In this document: piece after piece, positions 36,456 through 45,192 of the stretch
How positions within the stretch are numbered: position 1 is the stretch's first letter
How the letters are laid out: every line of letters begins with the position of its first letter
Source of the DNA: Fructobacillus fructosus KCTC 3544
GTDB taxonomy: Bacteria > Bacillota > Bacilli > Lactobacillales > Lactobacillaceae
DNA: 64,000 nucleotides
NCBI RefSeq assembly: GCF_001438695.1
Contig: NZ_JQBH01000004.1
Location: 10,787 to 74,786, forward strand
Direction of reading: 5' to 3'
Notes under the pieces: model-generated
Told to the model about the DNA's origin: nothing
Databases searched by the model: none
What the model saw: only the letters and a program-made list of their open reading frames with translations
Position numbers and translations under genes: made by a program

Positions 36456-37208
36456 TTAAATCTCTTGCTTTCGTGGACGAATAATCATCTCGTTAACATC
36501 CACGTGTTCTGGCTGGTCAACCATGTAGGCAACGGCGTTGGCAATGTCTTCTGCTCGTAGTGAGTAATCCGCATCATTACCGAATGACTCAGATAAATTC
36601 TTTTCAATGGCTTCGTTACCAATTGAATGAATTAGTTCTGTATTCGTTGCACCTGGTGAAATAATGGCCGAACGAATCCCGTTCTGGTTTTCTTCTTGCC
36701 GCAATGTTTCCATAATGGCACGCACGCCAAACTTTGATGCGGAGTAGGCGGCACCAGCGGGCATGACGACATGTCCGACAACGGATGAAGTCGAAATAAC
36801 CAGGCCACTCTGCTGCTTTTGCATTTGTGGTAGCACAGCTTTGATACCGTTTAGTACACCAATCAAATTCGTGTCAAAGATACGCTTCCAAACCGAGATA
36901 TCATAATTTGGATCTGACAACTGTCCAAGCGGCATCACACCCGCGTTGTTAAAGAGTACATCGACACGACCAAAGTCCGCAATTGCCTGGTCGATTACCG
37001 CCCGCACTTCCTGGGGCTGTGAAACATCCGCAGTTAAGTACTTCAGGTTTTCTGGGTAAGCCACTTCCTTAGCAATTTCTTCTAAGCGCTCTTTTCGACG
37101 ACCGGAAATAAAGACTTTTGCTCCTTCTTTGTTTAACTTCAGAGCAGTCGCACGACCCATTCCGGAAGTTGCTCCCATAATAATCACAACTTTGTTTTTA
37201 ATTGCCAT
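36456..37208 (-). CDS. Short-chain dehydrogenase/reductase, YdfG-like
   Basis: The 250-residue NADP-dependent SDR has GATSGMGRATALKL at the N-terminus, NNAGVMPLG, ISTSSVVGHVV, and the active YSASKFGVRAIME. Basic residues after the glycine motif (SGRRKERL) favour NADP. The protein ends VDVNEMIIRPRKQEI. It is first in a minus-strand operon with the aldo/keto reductase, DUF2255 and DUF915 genes and is divergent from the MerR gene. The palindrome in the spacer of its promoter suggests control by that MerR protein. Confidence 0.9.
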   Translation of the reverse strand: MAIKNKVVIIMGATSGMGRATALKLNKEGAKVFISGRRKERLEEIAKEVAYPENLKYLTADVSQPQEVRAVIDQAIADFGRVDVLFNNAGVMPLGQLSDPNYDISVWKRIFDTNLIGVLNGIKAVLPQMQKQQSGLVISTSSVVGHVVMPAGAAYSASKFGVRAIMETLRQEENQNGIRSAIISPGATNTELIHSIGNEAIEKNLSESFGNDADYSLRAEDIANAVAYMVDQPEHVDVNEMIIRPRKQEI

Positions 37209-37258
37209 CTAAAAACCTCATTTCTTTTCTTTTTCAATTAATTCTGTTAACATGTTTT

Positions 37259-37289
37259 ATGTTAAACCCTAAAGTTGACTTTAGGTAAA
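37259..37289 (-). promoter_or_regulatory. MerR-type promoter/operator of the SDR operon
   Basis: On the minus strand TTTACC (37289-37284) and TAACAT (37264-37259) are separated by 19 bases, longer than normal. The palindrome CCTAAAG-TTGA-CTTTAGG (37268-37285) lies between them. Long-spacer promoters with such a site are the hallmark of MerR-family activation. The same design occurs at 39620-39650. Confidence 0.85.
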
Positions 37290-37297
37290 GGAGAAAT

Positions 37298-37738
37298 TTG
37301 ATGACATTGACAATTGGTGAAGTTTCAAAGAAAACAAACCTTTCCGTACCAACCCTTCGCTACTACGATCGAGAAGGACTTTTCCCTGGACTGCAACGTG
37401 AATCCGGGATTCGGAAATTTTCTGATAAGGAGTTGGCCGGCATTCAAGTGATTGAATGTTTAAAGAAATCCGGACTATCCATTCCCGACATCAAACAATT
37501 CATGGACTGGACAACAATGGGTTCCGAAACTTTTGAAGAAAGAAAAGACCTCTTTGTCAATCAACGCGCCCAAGTTGAAAAACAGTTAAACGATTTGAAG
37601 CGAGTCGATAACCTGCTGCGTTATAAGTGCTGGTATTACGAAATGGCAATGAAATTAGGCTCTGAAGAGGCCGTTAAGGCAATCCCCTTTGACAAATTAC
37701 CAAAACAAATCCAAGAGAACTTCCCATATGAACATTAA
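37298..37738 (+). CDS. MerR-family transcriptional regulator
   Basis: The 146-residue protein starts with the MerR HTH: TIGEVSKKTNLSVPTLRYYDREGLFPG, then RKFSDKELAGIQVIECLKKSGLSIPDIKQFM and a coiled coil. No metal-binding Cys pair is seen at the C-terminus, and the protein has only two Cys, so an organic or electrophile signal is more likely than a metal. The nearest relatives are AdhR-like aldehyde-responsive regulators. It is divergent from the SDR operon, with a palindromic operator between them. GGAG is followed by ATG 37298. Confidence 0.9.
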   Translation: MMTLTIGEVSKKTNLSVPTLRYYDREGLFPGLQRESGIRKFSDKELAGIQVIECLKKSGLSIPDIKQFMDWTTMGSETFEERKDLFVNQRAQVEKQLNDLKRVDNLLRYKCWYYEMAMKLGSEEAVKAIPFDKLPKQIQENFPYEH

Positions 37739-37762
37739 AAAAAGCGCCAATGGCGCTTTTTT
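37737..37762 (+). terminator. Terminator of the merR gene
   Basis: AAAAAAGCGCC and GGCGCTTTTTT pair with a three-base loop, followed by T. It may also serve the converging ADH gene on the minus strand. Confidence 0.85.
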
Positions 37763-37771
37763 ATTTCGCAA

Positions 37772-38803
37772 TTAAAAGACCAGCAATGACTTAATTGCTT
37801 CACGCTTGTCCATGGCTTCATAGGCCTTTTGAATGTCCTTCAATTCAAATTGCTTGGTGAAGACTTTACCAGGGTTAATCTTGCCATCCAAGACCGCTTG
37901 TAGGAGTGAGGCCCGGTCATAGGTCGTGACCGCCGCAATTCCACCGCGCAAGCCGATGTTCTTAAAGAACAGGTTATTGGTATTCATCATTGGATCTTGT
38001 GGAATACCAACACGGCCGACAATGGCACCAGGGCGGCCCAACTTTACGGCAGTATTAACCGCTTGCTCGGAACCGACACACTCCAAAACGGCATCAGCAC
38101 CAGCACCCGTCAATTGCATAACATGGTCAATACCTGCTTGGTCACGTTCCTCGACAATGTCCGTTGCGCCAAATTCCTTTCCGAGGGCCTGACGGTCAGC
38201 GTGTCGGGACATTAAAATAATCCGCTTGGCCCCACGCAACTTAGCAGAAATAACACCGGCCAAACCAACGGCGCCATCACCCATGACAACGGCCGTGTCA
38301 CCTTCCTTGACTTCAGCAGTCGCTGCGGCGTGATAACCGGTTGCCATAATGTCTGACAAAGTCATAAAGGACTTTAATTGATCTTCTGTATAGTCTTCTG
38401 GCTGTCCCGGGATCTTAACCAATGCCCAGTCGGCGTTTTTAAAACCGATGTATTCCGCTTGATAACCAGTTGAACCACCCTTATTAGGGTCAAGACAATC
38501 ACCGTCAAAGCCGGCTAAGCAGGCTTGGCACTCCCCACAGCCGTGAGTAAAGGGCGCAATGACAAAGTCGCCAGGCTTAACATTCGTCACCCCTGCGCCG
38601 ACTTCTTCGACAATTCCAATGGCTTCGTGGCCGACTTGGCTACCGGATTCGCGTTTTGAAATTCCCCGATAAAACCAGAGGTCAGACCCACAAACCGAAG
38701 CACGGACTGTCTTAATCACGGCGTCCTTTGGCCCCTGAATGGTTGGCTTCTCCACTTCTTGCATCTCGACCTGTCCTGGCTTAACAAAAACGGCTGCTTT
38801 CAT
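37772..38803 (-). CDS. Zinc-dependent alcohol dehydrogenase (MDR family)
   Basis: The roughly 343-residue protein has CGSDLWFYRG (catalytic zinc Cys), VGHEAIGIVEEVG, and CGECQACLAGFDGDC (structural zinc). VVMGDGAVGLAGVISAK is the nucleotide-binding loop. It oxidises or reduces an alcohol or aldehyde. The start ATG 38803 has GGAGA upstream; the longer reading to 38848 has no support. It lies in an operon with the cupin and CMD genes, and its upstream promoter has the MerR palindrome, so it is part of the same electrophile-type regulon. Confidence 0.9.
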   Translation of the reverse strand: MKAAVFVKPGQVEMQEVEKPTIQGPKDAVIKTVRASVCGSDLWFYRGISKRESGSQVGHEAIGIVEEVGAGVTNVKPGDFVIAPFTHGCGECQACLAGFDGDCLDPNKGGSTGYQAEYIGFKNADWALVKIPGQPEDYTEDQLKSFMTLSDIMATGYHAAATAEVKEGDTAVVMGDGAVGLAGVISAKLRGAKRIILMSRHADRQALGKEFGATDIVEERDQAGIDHVMQLTGAGADAVLECVGSEQAVNTAVKLGRPGAIVGRVGIPQDPMMNTNNLFFKNIGLRGGIAAVTTYDRASLLQAVLDGKINPGKVFTKQFELKDIQKAYEAMDKREAIKSLLVF

Positions 38804-38871
38804 TGTTATATCTCCTTTTTCATACTCGTTACGATCATTGTGAACCACCTAGCTCATGAATGCAAAGTAGC

Positions 38872-39279
38872 TCACAACTTGTTATACTCTGCATCACTCA
38901 CTGTATTTAACCATTCAGGTGTTCCGGCTGTGATGGCAATGTGTTCGAACCAGGAATCGACCTTTGCACCGTGCCAGTGCTTAATTCCATCTTTCGTCAT
39001 CACGACATCACCCTGCTTCAATGATTGTGCGGGCTGTCCCTCTTCTTGGTACCATCCTTCCCCATCGGTCACCAAGAGAATTTGGTAACCATCATGGTGA
39101 ATGTGCCAGTTATTACGTGATCCAGGTTCAAAAGTCACCGTGCCAACTGAAATTTTTTCATCCGGACTTGTTGTCAAACCATTCAAAAAGGTATCACCAA
39201 TGAAAAACTGGCCATAAGGATTCAAGACACCTTTGCCAAAGATTCCACCGTTCTTTAATTTATCAAAGTTCGCCATCAT
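38872..39279 (-). CDS. Cupin domain protein
   Basis: The 135-residue single-domain cupin shows both motifs: GSRNNWHIHHDGYQILLVTDGEGWYQEEG and GDVVMTKDGIKHWHGAKVDSWFEHIAI. The His and Glu-type ligands (HIHH, H late) suggest a metal site. Such small cupins often stand next to CMD proteins in redox operons; activity is unknown. ATG 39279 overlaps the stop of the CMD gene (TAATG), so translation is coupled. Confidence 0.88.
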   Translation of the reverse strand: MMANFDKLKNGGIFGKGVLNPYGQFFIGDTFLNGLTTSPDEKISVGTVTFEPGSRNNWHIHHDGYQILLVTDGEGWYQEEGQPAQSLKQGDVVMTKDGIKHWHGAKVDSWFEHIAITAGTPEWLNTVSDAEYNKL

Positions 39280-39596
39280 TATTCTCCGTATACTTTCTTT
39301 AAAATGTTAAAGGCAGACCAGCCCTTTGGCCAACCAGCATAGAAGGCCAGTTGGGTAATCAAAGCAGCCATTTCTTTCTCACTCACGCCATTTTCTTTGG
39401 CCTTTGCCATATGAACGAGCAATTGCTCAAAAGCCCCCATCGACATGAGGGCTGAAACGGTGGCAATGCTCCTTGTTTTTGGTGGCAACGTTTTGTCGGC
39501 CCAGACTTCACCAAACAAAATATCATCATTATACCGGGCAAAATCAGACGCAACCTGCCCCAAGTGATCACGACCTGCTGTTACTTTTTCTGTCAT
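39279..39596 (-). CDS. Carboxymuconolactone decarboxylase family protein
   Basis: The roughly 105-residue protein has the CMD fold of all helices: KTRSIATVSALMSMGAFEQLLVHMAKAKENGVSEKEMAALITQLAFYAGWP. The AhpD-type CxxC redox pair is absent and no reactive Cys is seen, so a peroxidase role is unlikely. The start is ATG 39596, because GGAGGT lies five bases upstream; the ORF reading to 39608 starts in that site. It is the first gene of the CMD-cupin-ADH operon. Confidence 0.88.
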   Translation of the reverse strand: MTEKVTAGRDHLGQVASDFARYNDDILFGEVWADKTLPPKTRSIATVSALMSMGAFEQLLVHMAKAKENGVSEKEMAALITQLAFYAGWPKGWSAFNILKKVYGE

Positions 39597-39619
39597 ATTC
39601 ACCTCCATTTGATAGATTC

Positions 39620-39650
39620 ACCTTAAACCCTAAAGTTAACTTTAGGTCAA
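39620..39650 (-). promoter_or_regulatory. MerR-type promoter/operator of the CMD-cupin-ADH operon
   Basis: TTGACC (39650-39645) and TAAGGT (39625-39620) on the minus strand flank a 19-base spacer that holds CCTAAAG-TTAA-CTTTAGG (39629-39646). Both half-sites match those upstream of the SDR operon exactly. Confidence 0.85.
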
Positions 39651-39661
39651 GAACAAAACTA

Positions 39662-39697
39662 AAAAGAGCAAAGCAAGAATTATTTCCACTTTGCTCT
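39662..39697 (-). terminator. Terminator of the response-regulator operon
   Basis: On the minus strand AAGAGCAAAG and CTTTGCTCTTTTT pair around an AT-rich loop. It begins immediately after the response-regulator stop. Confidence 0.75.
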
Positions 39698-40326
39698 TAT
39701 TCGTTGACTAATCCATATTTAAATGCAAAGGCGACCGCTTCCGATCGCGATGAAACACCGAACTGATTATATATTTGAGTTAACTCATTTTTAACTGTTC
39801 GTTCCGAGACAAAAATTTTATCGGCAATCTCTTTGTTGCGAAAACCTGCTACCAGCCAATCTAAGATGTCTTGTTGCCGCTCGGTTAGTCGAGCATTCGA
39901 AACAATGGCATCATTTTTTGTACGGAAAGCCTTTGCTGCCATTTCAGTTGATAAAACGGTATTTCCTGCCAATACCTGCGATATCGTTTCGATGATTTTA
40001 TCGCTATCCGCATCTTTCAGCAAAAATGATTTGGCTCCTAAAGCCAACATCTCTTTGACCACTTCATCAGTATCATAAGTGGTTAATACAATGACCGGAA
40101 TTTCAGGACAGTGCGATGAAACAAAGCGCATCACCTCAATCCCATCAACCTTTTCCATCTTGATATCAAGTAAAATAAGTTTAATATCGGTTTTCGACTT
40201 TAAAAGATTGATTGCTTCCTGACCCTTGCTAGCTTGAAGAGCCTGAAAGTCACGATCGGCATTTTCTAAAATTAATTTTAATCCTTCTCGTACAATCATA
40301 TGATCATCAACAATTAAAACGTTCAT
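39697..40326 (-). CDS. NarL/LuxR-family response regulator
   Basis: The 209-residue protein has a receiver domain with the acidic pair in LIVDDHMIV and the phosphorylated Asp in LILLDIKMEK, then T and K in VLTTYDTDEV and SFLLKDAD. The C-terminal GerE-type HTH is LTERQQDILDWLVAGFRNKEIADKIFVSERTVKNELTQIYNQFGV. It follows the kinase gene directly (ATG 40326 next to the stop), so the pair is coupled. Its targets likely include the upstream MMPL exporter. No binding site could be placed. Confidence 0.93.
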   Translation of the reverse strand: MNVLIVDDHMIVREGLKLILENADRDFQALQASKGQEAINLLKSKTDIKLILLDIKMEKVDGIEVMRFVSSHCPEIPVIVLTTYDTDEVVKEMLALGAKSFLLKDADSDKIIETISQVLAGNTVLSTEMAAKAFRTKNDAIVSNARLTERQQDILDWLVAGFRNKEIADKIFVSERTVKNELTQIYNQFGVSSRSEAVAFAFKYGLVNE

Positions 40327-41505
40327 TTACTTTGGCAACCGAATGGTAACGGTCGTTCCTTCCCCAATTTTACTTTCTACATCAATTGTCCCACTAAGTT
40401 CACTTACACGTTCGTGCATCCCCTGTAAGCCATAGTGTTTCATCCGCTTTTTACCCTGCTTGACGTCAAATCCCGCTCCGTAATCGATAATTTGAATGAC
40501 CAAATCTTTTTCGTCTTCGTTTATTTTTATCAGAGCAAATTCTGACTGACTATGTTTAACGATGTTCATTAAGGCTTCCGAAATCACACGAATTAGTAAA
40601 GCAGCTCTCTGTTCAGTTAGTACTGCTTGGGTCTGTATTTGCCGCTGAACACTTAAATTATAATTCGAATAAAACGTCTTTAAAAGAATATCTAATCGAT
40701 TTTGAAACGAAACATTCTGCTCCTCTTTATCCCTCATCGCGGTTACCACTTGACGTGAGGCGACTAACGTTTCCTTCGCCAATCGATTCGCCTTATCTGC
40801 AATTTCCTTGGCTGAATCAACATTCCCCCTTTCAAGTAGCTTAGTCAAAACGTCCAATTGCATGGAAAGGCCAGTCATATCTTGTAAAAGCGTATCGTGT
40901 AAATCACGAGCAATTCGTTCTCGTTCTCGTGCCGCCGTTAATTGATCAACCGTATTATAGGCAATTTGTAATTCGGCATTGGCATTCCGAAGATCAATTT
41001 GCTTATTCAAACTACTCTGATAGTTTTTAGCAAACAAGAAAATAATTAAGAGCATTAACAATGCGACTTCACAGTAAAAAAGAACGTAGGCAAAATTATT
41101 ATGCTGAATAATAAATGCCAAAAAGAAAATTCCAAGGGCAATAATTGTTGATATATTTGCCCAGCGAAGATGTTCAAAAATAATTGCTTGAATAATTAAA
41201 ATTGGTGAAATAGCTAAGAGAATGACGCCCGAACCTAGTCCATGAATGATAAACATCACCAGCATTAACATTAATATTTGGGCAGTCATTGACCATTGAC
41301 GAATCATGACTTTTTTAAAAGTCACCGCAATGAGAATGGCCTGTATCATCCCAATGCCAGATACCAACACCACATCCAAGGGCGTTAATTCATGAAAACT
41401 AGCATAAAGAGCGATCGCCGTACCAAGAATAACCCAAAGCATAAAAGGTAACCGCAACCCTCGTAAGGTTTCTCTCTGAATAATAGTCGTATGTTCGTCA
41501 GTCAT
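40327..41505 (-). CDS. Sensor histidine kinase (HisKA_3 type)
   Basis: The 392-residue kinase has five or six N-terminal spans with short loops, so it senses within the membrane. A coiled segment leads to the dimerisation motif REREROF type, seen here as ARERERIARDLHDTLLQDMTG, with the phospho-His in RDLHD. HATPase motifs are AALLIRVISEALMNIVKHSQ, IIDYGAGFD and GLQGMHERV. LiaS- and VraS-like kinases of this class sense envelope stress, so a drug or lipid signal is plausible. It lies between the MMPL gene and its regulator. The ribosome site before ATG 41505 is weak. Confidence 0.92.
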   Translation of the reverse strand: MTDEHTTIIQRETLRGLRLPFMLWVILGTAIALYASFHELTPLDVVLVSGIGMIQAILIAVTFKKVMIRQWSMTAQILMLMLVMFIIHGLGSGVILLAISPILIIQAIIFEHLRWANISTIIALGIFFLAFIIQHNNFAYVLFYCEVALLMLLIIFLFAKNYQSSLNKQIDLRNANAELQIAYNTVDQLTAARERERIARDLHDTLLQDMTGLSMQLDVLTKLLERGNVDSAKEIADKANRLAKETLVASRQVVTAMRDKEEQNVSFQNRLDILLKTFYSNYNLSVQRQIQTQAVLTEQRAALLIRVISEALMNIVKHSQSEFALIKINEDEKDLVIQIIDYGAGFDVKQGKKRMKHYGLQGMHERVSELSGTIDVESKIGEGTTVTIRLPK

Positions 41506-41534
41506 ATTTTATTTAAATTCCCTGTTTATGTACG

Positions 41535-41560
41535 AAAAACTAGTCCATACATTGAACTAG
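41535..41560 (-). terminator. Hairpin between the MMPL gene and the kinase gene
   Basis: CTAGTTC and GGACTAG pair across a short loop and are followed by TTTTT on the minus strand. It can end or reduce readthrough from the exporter gene into the two-component genes. Confidence 0.7.
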
Positions 41561-41571
41561 CCTTTCTTATT

Positions 41572-43683
41572 TTAATCGACGTGTAATTGTGGCACAATCT
41601 TATCCAGCCACTTTGGTAGATACCAGTTAGCCTTACCAAATAGTGCAATAGCCGCTGGTACAATGATCATTCGGACAATCAATGCATCAAAAATAACACC
41701 GAAAGTGAAGGACAAACCAATTGACTTAATGATCCCTTCTGGAGAGAAGATGAAACCTGCAAAAACAGAAGCCATAATGACGATAGCAGCAAAGACGACA
41801 GTACCATTTTCTTGTAAGCCAACAATAACTGAATGCGTCGTATCCTTTGTTCGATTATACTCTTCACGAATTCGACTAACTAAGAAAATCTCATAATCCA
41901 TCGCCAGTCCAAACATAATTCCAATAACCAAAACTGGCATAAAAGCAAGTAATGAGGCTTTTGACGGAATTTGGAAGAAGTCAAGCATGTTTCCATCTTG
42001 TACAATCCAAACGACGGCGCCTAAGGTTGCACAGAGTGACAAACCGAATCCAGCAACCGCCACTAATGGAATCAGGATTGAGCGGAAAGCCATCATCAAA
42101 AGGATGAAGGCAAAGGCAATGATCAACAAAGCAAACTTTGGTATAGCAGAAGCAATGGCATCCGTTACATCAACGTTAATCGCTGTTGCTCCTGTGACCA
42201 TAAGTGAAGCCTGTGTTTTCTTGACTGACAGGTCGCGAATATCGGTCACTAATTTCTTTGTTTTCGGATCATTTGCATCCGTCTTCGGTGTGACAGCAAG
42301 CAAATAGTACTTTCCTGACTTTCCAGGCATTGCTGGTGTCACGTTGGCCACGTTCTTTAGTTGCTTAATTTGATCACCGGCATGACTAGCCTTAGCAGCA
42401 TCATCCGTTTTAGCAAGAATAACCAACGTTGCATTAACGCCATCGCCGTAACCCGCCTTTTGCATATCATAAGCGCGACGTTCGGTTTGCTTTGGTGAAC
42501 TTTCCCCATCATTTGGCAATCCAAGGTTCATGTGAAGAACGGGGATGGCAATCAAAACCAGGGCAGCGATTGCCAATACCAAGGTCTTGATACGGTGTTT
42601 AACAACAAAGCGACCGAAGCCACCCTTGATACGGAACTTTGCAAATGAATTCAAAACTCCGTTTTTCTTTTGCCCCGTCACACGATCACCTAATAAGAAT
42701 AAAATAGCGGGAACGAGGGTCAAAGACATCAATACAGCGAAGAATACGCCAATGGCAGCAGCGATACCCATTTTTGCAAGAAAATCAATCTTCAACACCA
42801 CCATGGCAGCCATGGCGACCATTACTGTAGCACCGGCAAAGACAACGGATACTCCCGCTGTCGACATTGCAGCCTTCATTGCTTCTTTGCGTTCTTTACC
42901 AAGAGCGATTTCCTGACGGTAACGTGAAATGATAAAGAGAGCGTAATCTATACCAACAGCTAGCCCCATCATTCCAACTAAGGCTGAAGAAGTAGAAGGA
43001 ATACTCATGACATTTGTCAAAAGCATAACGATCATCATTGAAACGGCTAAGCCAAGAATAGCCGACAAGATTGGCAAGCCAGCGACCAGTAATGAAGCAA
43101 ATGTTATGGCCAAAACCACGTACGCTACAATAATCCCAACGCCCTCAGTCGTTTCACTTTGATCAACTGTTGAGAACGTCACGTTTCCAGAAAGTTCGGT
43201 TTGAATTTTTGCATCACGCGTAATGGCGAGTTGCTTCTTAACCCGATTAATTTCTGTTGCTGAAACATCTTCACTCTTTTGATTGTAGTTAACACTTGCA
43301 TAGGCCGTCTTCTTATCAGCACTGTAACTATGCAAATTTGCTGGTGAGACAACATTCTTGACATGCTCTTGTTTCTGAACTTGATTCAACAATTCCTGAA
43401 TCTTATTTTGATTATCAGTGGATGTTAAATCTTGACCATTTTCACTATGGAAAACAATTTTAATGGTTCCCTTCGACGAATCGGTTTGAGAAAATTCCTT
43501 GTTCATTACCGACATCGCCTTTTGCGACTGTGAATTTGGTAAGTTCAGAGATGCCCCCGCAAAGTCTGCTCCCTGATGAATGGCGACCCCAATGACTAAT
43601 GCTGTTATCGCCAGAACGATTGTGATTGTCGACTTAGCGTGGCTGAATATCCAGCCACCTAGTCGACTTAATGCTTTTCCCAT
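41572..43683 (-). CDS. MMPL-family RND-type membrane transporter
   Basis: The protein is about 703 residues with twelve predicted spans in two repeats, each with a large outside loop. The MMPL features GLAVGIDYALFIISRYRQE and GLAMDYEIFLVSRIREEY contain the Asp-Tyr pair for proton relay. It would move lipids or drugs out by proton force. The start MGKALSRLGGW at 43683 has AAAGGAG upstream; the longer reading to 43782 has no site. It is the first gene of a unit with a kinase and response regulator, as in YdfJ-type systems of Bacillus (order differs). Confidence 0.9.
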   Translation of the reverse strand: MGKALSRLGGWIFSHAKSTITIVLAITALVIGVAIHQGADFAGASLNLPNSQSQKAMSVMNKEFSQTDSSKGTIKIVFHSENGQDLTSTDNQNKIQELLNQVQKQEHVKNVVSPANLHSYSADKKTAYASVNYNQKSEDVSATEINRVKKQLAITRDAKIQTELSGNVTFSTVDQSETTEGVGIIVAYVVLAITFASLLVAGLPILSAILGLAVSMMIVMLLTNVMSIPSTSSALVGMMGLAVGIDYALFIISRYRQEIALGKERKEAMKAAMSTAGVSVVFAGATVMVAMAAMVVLKIDFLAKMGIAAAIGVFFAVLMSLTLVPAILFLLGDRVTGQKKNGVLNSFAKFRIKGGFGRFVVKHRIKTLVLAIAALVLIAIPVLHMNLGLPNDGESSPKQTERRAYDMQKAGYGDGVNATLVILAKTDDAAKASHAGDQIKQLKNVANVTPAMPGKSGKYYLLAVTPKTDANDPKTKKLVTDIRDLSVKKTQASLMVTGATAINVDVTDAIASAIPKFALLIIAFAFILLMMAFRSILIPLVAVAGFGLSLCATLGAVVWIVQDGNMLDFFQIPSKASLLAFMPVLVIGIMFGLAMDYEIFLVSRIREEYNRTKDTTHSVIVGLQENGTVVFAAIVIMASVFAGFIFSPEGIIKSIGLSFTFGVIFDALIVRMIIVPAAIALFGKANWYLPKWLDKIVPQLHVD

Positions 43684-43871
43684 AAGTAGATCTCCTTTAA
43701 TTAAATCACAGCCTTCACTATAACGATGATTGGAAAAGACTTGTCTAACTTTAGGGCCATAATTGATTGCCCTTTTGGGCAATTCTTCCTATTGGTACTT
43801 AGCTTGGAATTTTCTTGATGGTTGTCGGATTTGCCATTGCCTTTCGTTCCCGCCATTTAAAAGTCAAATAA

Positions 43872-43903
43872 AAAACGAACATCAAATGATGTTCGTTTTT
43901 ATT
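43872..43903. terminator. Terminator between the MMPL and DUF1129 genes
   Basis: AAAAACGAACAT and ATGTTCGTTTTT pair with a short loop and T-runs on both strands. Confidence 0.8.
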
Positions 43904-43907
43904 TTGT

Positions 43908-44750
43908 TTATTCATCATCATTCTTCAGCTTTTTTAACGTCCGCCAGGAAACAAGCCAGAAGATGAGTAAGCCGAGAACCAGCAAAGCTACCAGAACAAG
44001 CTTTCCGCTCTTTGTGCTCGTGAGTCCTTCCATAAAAGGCAAACGGGTGCCGATGCCGACTAAGGCTTGGAAGATAATGTAGTAGTAGATGGGGCGATTA
44101 ATGAATTGGTTAGCCTTGGCAATTTTCTGGTAAATCGCTAAGACAACCAGCATGACCACAATCGTTGTGATTCCAACCCAGCCATCAAAGGAAAATCGAA
44201 GTGTTGTTTTTAACCACAATGAAATGGCAAAGGCTGGAAAAATCAAGACAATTCCGGCTAAAGCACCGATGGTTAACTTCACCCAGTTCGGCAGTGTTAT
44301 TTTCTGGAAACGATAGATAGCGGCACCCATTACCCAGGTTGCAATACAGGCGGCAACCGTTAAGTACAAACCAGCCATCATGTAGGAACCAAGGTCCACG
44401 ACTTTACCAGGAACGGAAATGGCCGGAATAAAGGCGATGGCTAAGTATCCAAAGAATGTATAAAAAAGCAATTTCGCAAAGGAAGACCAACGAATGGGTA
44501 AATTCTTTAACAATGAATCAGCAACCCGTTGCGGATCTGTCCCAAAATATTCTGCAGCATTTTGACCGTTCTTTTGCGCTTCTAAAATATCTTGCAGAAT
44601 GCTCAGTAATTGCTCTTCAATTGCCTGTTCATCCTTCAACCAGTTCGTCGTGCGGGCATAAACGAGAAAATCTGCGTAAAATTTTTCATTATCGTCATTT
44701 AGTCCAGTACGTAATTCATTATTTCGTTCAATTAATTGGTCAACTGTCAT
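43908..44750 (-). CDS. DUF1129 family membrane protein
   Basis: The 280-residue protein has a soluble helical N-terminus (LIERNNELRTGLNDDNEKFYADFLVYARTTNWLKDEQAIEEQLLSILQDILEAQ, in part) that is typical of DUF1129. FGTDPQRVADSLLKNLP follows, and then six or seven spans. The family is common in lactic acid bacteria, often beside a PadR gene, as here. Function is unknown. It overlaps the end of the PadR gene by 11 bases, so translation is coupled and the PadR protein probably represses this unit. Confidence 0.86.
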   Translation of the reverse strand: MTVDQLIERNNELRTGLNDDNEKFYADFLVYARTTNWLKDEQAIEEQLLSILQDILEAQKNGQNAAEYFGTDPQRVADSLLKNLPIRWSSFAKLLFYTFFGYLAIAFIPAISVPGKVVDLGSYMMAGLYLTVAACIATWVMGAAIYRFQKITLPNWVKLTIGALAGIVLIFPAFAISLWLKTTLRFSFDGWVGITTIVVMLVVLAIYQKIAKANQFINRPIYYYIIFQALVGIGTRLPFMEGLTSTKSGKLVLVALLVLGLLIFWLVSWRTLKKLKNDDE

Positions 44751-45081
44751 TTGTTTCTCCTGTCATCATGAATGCCATCGTTTTCTCCAACTGGTGCCAT
44801 TGATTATAAAAGTCTTGCTTGGCTTCAATCCCAGCACTTGTTGGTAAATAATACTTTCGATCTGGTCCATCAGAAGACGGACGACTCTCCGATTTCAGCA
44901 GCCCTCTCTTTTCCATGGTTGCTAATAAAGGATAAATCGTTCCTTTCGGAACCTGTCCAAGTCCTATCTCGTCGAGCGCAATGGCAATTCCGTACCCATA
45001 GTTCGGCTGTTTTTCTAATATGCTCAACAGAATTCCCTGAAGAAACCCTTTCAATAGTTGACTAGAAATTGTCTGCACCAT
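44740..45081 (-). CDS. PadR-family transcriptional regulator
   Basis: The roughly 113-residue protein has the winged HTH: QLLKGFLQGILLSILEKQPNYGYGIAIALDEIGLGQVPKGTIYPLLATMEKRGLLKSESRPSSDGPDRKYYLPTSAG. GTIYPLL, with Y and P, and the basic wing SDGPDRKYY are typical of PadR. The start is ATG 45081 (MVQTISSQLL) because AAAGGA precedes it; the extension to 45105 is not supported. It heads a two-gene unit with a DUF1129 membrane protein and likely represses it. Confidence 0.88.
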   Translation of the reverse strand: MVQTISSQLLKGFLQGILLSILEKQPNYGYGIAIALDEIGLGQVPKGTIYPLLATMEKRGLLKSESRPSSDGPDRKYYLPTSAGIEAKQDFYNQWHQLEKTMAFMMTGETNDS

Positions 45082-45192
45082 TTTTTCTGATCCTTTCTTC
45101 ATCAATAACGACAGTCTACAGGATACTGACTACTTTGTAAAGCATACTAGTTGACCATTAAAAAAACGAGTCTTTTGCTCGTTTCGTAAAAA

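Noticed and set aside
43818-43871. Short ORF that reads like a membrane-protein tail before the terminator at 43872
   Set aside because: Only 17 residues with an in-frame stop upstream; perhaps the end of a decayed gene, but too little to support.
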